Shown: piece after piece, positions 7,101 through 9,615 of the stretch
Layout: every line of letters begins with the position of its first letter
Numbering within the stretch: the first letter of the stretch is position 1
DNA from: JBGPBY01 sp041481485
GTDB lineage: Bacteria > Acidobacteriota > Terriglobia > 20CM-2-55-15
Length of the DNA: 9,615 bases
Reading direction: 5' to 3'
Assembly (NCBI GenBank): GCA_041481485.1
Contig: JBGPBY010000273.1
Span: 1 to 9,615 of the forward strand
Made by a program: the position numbers and the translations under genes
Notes under the pieces: model-generated
Told to the model about the DNA's origin: nothing
What the model saw: the letters and a program-made list of their open reading frames with translations, nothing else
The model's database searches: none

Positions 7101-8907
7101 TGTAGTTCTTCGTGTAGTTCAATCCAAAGCGGCCTTCGTTGACGAGCCGCGACGATAGGGTCGATGTTGCGTTGATCGTCAATGTATGCGGCCGCCGCAG
7201 AGTTCCGCCGCACACGCTGCCTGGATAATTACCGCAATTGTCGGCGCTGTCATCCCGCTGAAGGGTGTAACTGGCAGCCACCTTATGATTGCTGGTGAAG
7301 TTGTGGTCGATCTTGATGTTGAGCTGCTTGCGGTTCACGAAGGCACTGCTGCCGACATTCGAACCGCCGGCGATGGTGGTCGCCACGCCGTTGAGGGCGT
7401 TGATGTCGCCCGATCTTCCCCGAACCCACCGCAGTTGCGCGCCATTCAACCCATCGAGTGCTCCAAAGTAGTTGGCATGCGGCGTTACTTTCAGGAACTT
7501 CTGGATCAGCCCGCTCGAATCGAAAGATGGTCGAAAGTTATCCCATGCGGCGCGTCCTGTCGGGATGATGGCGTTGCCGCCCGCGCAGTCGTTCTGTGTG
7601 AACGGAACCATGTTCCCGTTCGAGTCGAGCCGCTGCGTGCCGAACACGCTGAAACAGATCAGATTTCCCGTGTAAGGAATAAAGCCCGCACCCGCAGGGT
7701 TGGCTGTAGGAGAGGTCGGATCCGCGATCGGCCGAACCGGATTGCCGCTCGCATCCACCGCGATTAACGACGCGGTGGTCGCTTGCTGCGGAAAGCTCGG
7801 GTTGGCCAGCGTGGCACTAGGATTCCATCCCACCGGATTGTATCCCTGCCAGTACCGGTAGATGCCCATGCGCGCCGTGTCAGTCAGGACTGTCGTAACG
7901 ACGCTGTCTCGCGTGTTGCGGATGTTCTGGTCCCAGAGTGCGTAGAAAAATGTCTTGTTCTTGCCGTCGTAGAGTCCCGGAATCTTGACAGGGCCGCCAT
8001 ACGCAGCCGAGTACTCATGGAGGTTGCTCCAGTTTTTCGGAGTGCTGTTGTGGAGCACGCCGCTAATCGGGTCGAGAAACGCGGTGTGATTGTTGGACCA
8101 TGTATTCGCATCCAGCGCGCTGTTGCGGACATTCCACGATGCCGAACCGGTGTACTTGTTGGTTCCCGAACGTGTCATGATCTGAATCTGCGCGTTTCCG
8201 CGTCCAAGTTCGGCGTCAACCGGCGACACGATCATCCGGATTTCTCCAACCAGGTCCGGATTGATGGTTGTCGTCGAAAGCACCCTCGTGCCCCAGAACT
8301 CCGGATAGAAACGCGTGTCGACCGTAGACAGGCCGTCGCGCGTCGTATTCACGGTATTCATCCCCAGGCCGTTGACCGTGTCGAACTGGTCGCCAGCGGG
8401 GCTCAAGCGCATACCGGGTAAGGTGAACAGCAGGTCGAGCACATTGTTTCCGACCAGCGGCAGATTTTGTATTTTGTCCTGTGTGAGTACATCGCCGACC
8501 GATGCAGACGACTCCCGCAAAATCGAGTCGGCCGACGCGGCTACGTCCACGGTCTGATTCCCGTTTCCTACTTCCAGCGTAAAGTTCTGGCGAATCTGCC
8601 CGGCATAAGGCAAGACCACTTCTTTTTGTATCGACTTCTTGAAGCCCGAGAGATCGGCGGAAATCTCATAGGTTCCAGGCTGCAGAACGGGGAAGCTATA
8701 TGCCCCCGAATCATTGGTGAGTTGTGTCGCCGTGAAGCCGGTAGCCAAATTCTTCACGGTTACCGCGACCCCAGGGATCAAAGCTTTGGTGGGATCCTGC
8801 ACGATTCCACCCACCTGTGCGCTTCCCCCTTGCGCAAACGCGCTTCCAGCCAATCCCACAAGCAGCAAAGACACAACGGTCCCGACAATCAACGCGTAAC
8901 CTTTCAT
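4159..8907 (-). CDS. Oar-like TonB-dependent outer-membrane receptor with carboxypeptidase-regulatory-like domain
   Basis: This protein of 1582 residues is an outer-membrane receptor of the Oar/TonB-dependent type that is greatly expanded in Acidobacteriota. Residues 1-25 are a clear signal peptide ending AFA before Gln26. Residues of about 28-112 form a carboxypeptidase-regulatory-like beta-sandwich (GGIVQDPTKALIPGVAVTVK, later GAYSFPVLQPGTYEISA). A plug-like region follows at about 115-260, with IQNLPLVGNN, LPGMRLSP and the family hallmark TRSGTNKYTGSA. The remainder is Tyr/Asn/Gly-rich beta-barrel, ending in MRLTF with the terminal Phe expected for BAM-dependent insertion. It is longer than the roughly 1000-1250 residues usual for Oar-like proteins. 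All 12 cysteines fall in six local pairs in the barrel half, probably extracellular loops. The start is set by the signal peptide; G6 lies only three bases upstream of the ATG. A terminator follows the stop, and a candidate promoter lies upstream. The ligand is unknown: such receptors may import or bind glycans or peptides, and no partner such as SusD is present here. Confidence 0.93.
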   Translation of the reverse strand: MKGYALIVGTVVSLLLVGLAGSAFAQGGSAQVGGIVQDPTKALIPGVAVTVKNLATGFTATQLTNDSGAYSFPVLQPGTYEISADLSGFKKSIQKEVVLPYAGQIRQNFTLEVGNGNQTVDVAASADSILRESSASVGDVLTQDKIQNLPLVGNNVLDLLFTLPGMRLSPAGDQFDTVNGLGMNTVNTTRDGLSTVDTRFYPEFWGTRVLSTTTINPDLVGEIRMIVSPVDAELGRGNAQIQIMTRSGTNKYTGSASWNVRNSALDANTWSNNHTAFLDPISGVLHNSTPKNWSNLHEYSAAYGGPVKIPGLYDGKNKTFFYALWDQNIRNTRDSVVTTVLTDTARMGIYRYWQGYNPVGWNPSATLANPSFPQQATTASLIAVDASGNPVRPIADPTSPTANPAGAGFIPYTGNLICFSVFGTQRLDSNGNMVPFTQNDCAGGNAIIPTGRAAWDNFRPSFDSSGLIQKFLKVTPHANYFGALDGLNGAQLRWVRGRSGDINALNGVATTIAGGSNVGSSAFVNRKQLNIKIDHNFTSNHKVAASYTLQRDDSADNCGNYPGSVCGGTLRRPHTLTINATSTLSSRLVNEGRFGLNYTKNYTYAPWYSPVSAVASAAQNFMLPSGPSLQRPDYTYLAVVNSGLTNISTGNGFLNTTSAQVYAVNPLYDWADTLSWSTGKHAFKFGVDWRLPRTTGNGSAVPDPVVTLGNASASTLTPFSGTTNFNLPTDPVGYLPGLLNTAATGATAARTNVANLLYYLNGSVATVSQNYWITSSANQTKGYWDDVSTQGQRLRKQINQEWAVFAKDDYKITRRLTLNLGLRWEYYSSPYIDGGFTTSMPGYGYGAFGATRTAQTTLDNFNNDPFSILYHPGNLFLTGYGSSTIDPLSCKTGVQQNPLLPVSTCDPNSLSVINFVGPNSPNPNLSAMPQNYNNFGPAIGFAYQLPLFGEGKTTIRGGYQQTFGAAGQNRSAGIGGVEGIIANAPGATTTGTLANNIGNSRYADILASRALGLGDIQSLVPMLPNQVTPGTPVPVYGRSFAPQVYDPHLQTPYTQNITLSVTRVINNKFTVDVRYTGTLGRKQLGSIDTNQNNIYSNPELLQALSDARAGTCTANAPGYKANYTDKGISPCDVSGDPVLFDQLLAGLNINSGVSGTTGTGAFGAVGTVNTVGIFQSGAQQLRRNATFQNNLSWGNFDGIADSLIALTPTSTQGRQPAPIDPKTLVALTGINLVTERNGCDRIANGASYVEQTITVVNGVRTVTFNPGFSAVNSTPLRCFPEDWLTNNPQFTSITYNSNFGRSNYHALQAQLTARPVSGINVSATWIWAKSMYLPTTGYIDPANRNLNYTTQNINKHSIRMNGTVELPIGPNKLLLGNSSGWLARAVEKWQTSFIFNGASGTPTSFNPGISHYYAPSGYNVVSPNWAIPEAHVEWNTGTTTGTMYPGNQYVGVTDPQCSDSTIVGLADKMGTNLQPVCTISALAKRNPDGTPGEVLLRYPLPGKKGNLGFGNIYYFGQWSLDMNASKSFRFSESKSVQLRMDATNVLNHATPNQPTLSAGSLGTITGKGNQTRQFQAQMRLTF

Positions 8908-8910
8908 AAG

Positions 8911-8916
8911 CCCCCC
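8911..8916 (-). promoter_or_regulatory. Possible ribosome-binding site of the receptor gene
   Basis: On the minus strand GGGGGG is followed by CTT and then the ATG at 8907. It is purine-rich, but its spacing of three bases is shorter than usual and it is not the consensus GGAGG. It is the only SD-like run near this start. Confidence 0.35.
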
Positions 8917-8941
8917 AGATCTATAGAAAGAGTGGTCACCC

Positions 8942-8970
8942 CGTATAGGAACGTTCTTTACTCATAGCAA
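8942..8970 (-). promoter_or_regulatory. Candidate sigma-70-type promoter of the receptor gene
   Basis: On the minus strand TTGCTA (8965-8970) and TATACG (8942-8947) are separated by exactly 17 bp. Each matches the -35 and -10 consensus at four of six bases. Transcription would start about 30 bp before the receptor ATG. The spacer contains the perfect palindrome GAACGTTC (8949-8956), which could be an operator. Found by eye, not by scoring. Confidence 0.35.
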
Positions 8971-9114
8971 TCCCGCAGAAGCAGAAATCGCTGTCGCAAA
9001 TACCCCTAATTCGGTCGATCCAGATGCACGGTCAGGGAATCATTATTTTGCTGATTATTTAAGCGGCATTATTACGGGCCTGTCCGGTGATGTCAATGTC
9101 AATAGCGTGATGCT
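8971..9114. other. Intergenic stretch between receptor and DinB-like gene
   Basis: No credible ORF or RNA gene is seen here. On the plus strand ATTATT occurs three times (9042-9047, 9054-9059, 9068-9073) at spacings of 12 and 14 bp, making a locally AT-rich patch 135-165 bp upstream of the receptor start. No intrinsic terminator is visible after the DinB-like stop, so transcripts of that gene might run on toward the receptor. Confidence 0.4.
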
Positions 9115-9615
9115 TCAGAGGAACTGATTGTCGTCGGCGGACGGTCCGAAGATCGCAGGGACCTTCGCACCCATCAGACGGAGATAAACTGTCATTTGTC
9201 CGCGATGGTGCGACCAGTGGCTGAGCGTATCCTGGATCATTTGGTGGCGAGGCGCCTGCATGACGACTTTCCCTCGCGCGAGAAGTTTCCATTCCGTCTT
9301 CAGGTGCTCATCAGTCGTCTTCTCAAACGCGGAGCGTGCAGTATCCGCTGCCTTGTCGAGGGCCTTGAGCAAGTCTTCGCTTCCATCGAGGCGCTCCTGC
9401 TTTATCTGTCCGCCGCCTGCCGGTGCGACGTCGAGTTCGTCCTGATTGATCTGCATGGCCACCCACATCGGAATTGTCGCCACCATGGTGGCGAGATAAC
9501 CGAAGATCACGCGGCGGAAGCGATGGCCTGGGACGGGTTCTTCGTTTATGCTGCCTGTACCAAAGACTGCATCATGAAACTTAACCTTGTCCGGCTGGTT
9601 CTTGTCTTCGTTTTC
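9115..9615 (-). CDS. DinB/YfiT-like four-helix-bundle protein, running off the window edge
   Basis: The frame is open from the TGA at 9115-9117 to the window end (166 codons without a start being required). A GTG at 9508-9510 is an internal start that would give 131 residues. The C-terminal part is clearly DinB-like: RHQMIQDTLSHWSHHRGQMTVYLRL, followed by VPAIFGPSADD, matches a subfamily common in Acidobacteriota and supplies the HxxxH metal ligands on the last helix. Members are usually about 150-175 residues, so the GTG start would lack the first helix. I therefore extend the gene to the edge. The 35 extra residues are hydrophilic and not obviously family-like, so the true N-terminus is uncertain. 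The usual metal-ligand His of the second helix (LAxHxA) appears to be Met (LATMVA). DinB-like proteins are metal-dependent, with varied roles such as thiol transfer; the role here is unknown. Confidence 0.75.
   Translation of the reverse strand, partial: ENEDKNQPDKVKFHDAVFGTGSINEEPVPGHRFRRVIFGYLATMVATIPMWVAMQINQDELDVAPAGGGQIKQERLDGSEDLLKALDKAADTARSAFEKTTDEHLKTEWKLLARGKVVMQAPRHQMIQDTLSHWSHHRGQMTVYLRLMGAKVPAIFGPSADDNQFL

Noticed and set aside
7186..8421. Plus-strand open frames (193 and 212 codons) within the receptor gene
   Set aside because: They are antisense to the continuous receptor frame, with Arg/Val-rich compositions and no domains or signals.
8934..8940. GGTCACC short palindrome near the receptor start
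   Set aside because: Seven bases with an unpaired centre is too short to distinguish from chance, and it is not positioned on a promoter element.

Overview
The window looks like a piece of an Acidobacteriota chromosome (Solibacter/Bryobacter-like or a related lineage). This is inferred from a very large Oar-type TonB-dependent receptor with an N-terminal carboxypeptidase-regulatory-like domain, from a multiheme cytochrome/TPR protein and a DinB-like protein of kinds common in that phylum, from moderately high GC, and from weak Shine-Dalgarno signals. No rRNA, tRNA, CRISPR array, transposase or integrase was seen.

Layout. Positions 1-97 hold a compact block of three perfect short hairpins with related loops, probably a dispersed genomic repeat. 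A plus-strand pair follows: an exported formylglycine-type sulfatase (149-1774), then a multiheme c-type cytochrome whose likely GTG start overlaps the sulfatase stop (GTGA, 1771-1774). The cytochrome frame runs to 3975 but is interrupted by an in-frame TAG at 2704-2706. The codons on both sides are intact, and the stop divides eight CxxCH haem sites exactly 4 + 4. Behind the haem region lie a HEAT-like segment and TPR repeats. The gap 3976-4158 holds two strong hairpins: a perfect 14-bp one, and a 13-bp one with a U8 tract that serves the minus strand.

The minus strand carries the convergent 1582-residue TonB-dependent receptor (4159-8907). It has a clear signal peptide, a carboxypeptidase-regulatory-like domain, a plug and a long beta-barrel ending in Phe. 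A 207-bp gap with a plausible promoter separates it from a DinB-family protein (9115 to the window edge).

How the parts may work together (inference): the sulfatase removes sulfate esters in the periplasm or at the cell surface, the outer-membrane receptor could bind or import a sulfated or other polymeric substrate, and the octahaem protein would be a periplasmic electron carrier or redox enzyme translated together with the sulfatase. Only the sulfatase-cytochrome coupling is supported directly by the sequence. The most notable observation is the single nonsense codon in an otherwise intact octahaem cytochrome gene.
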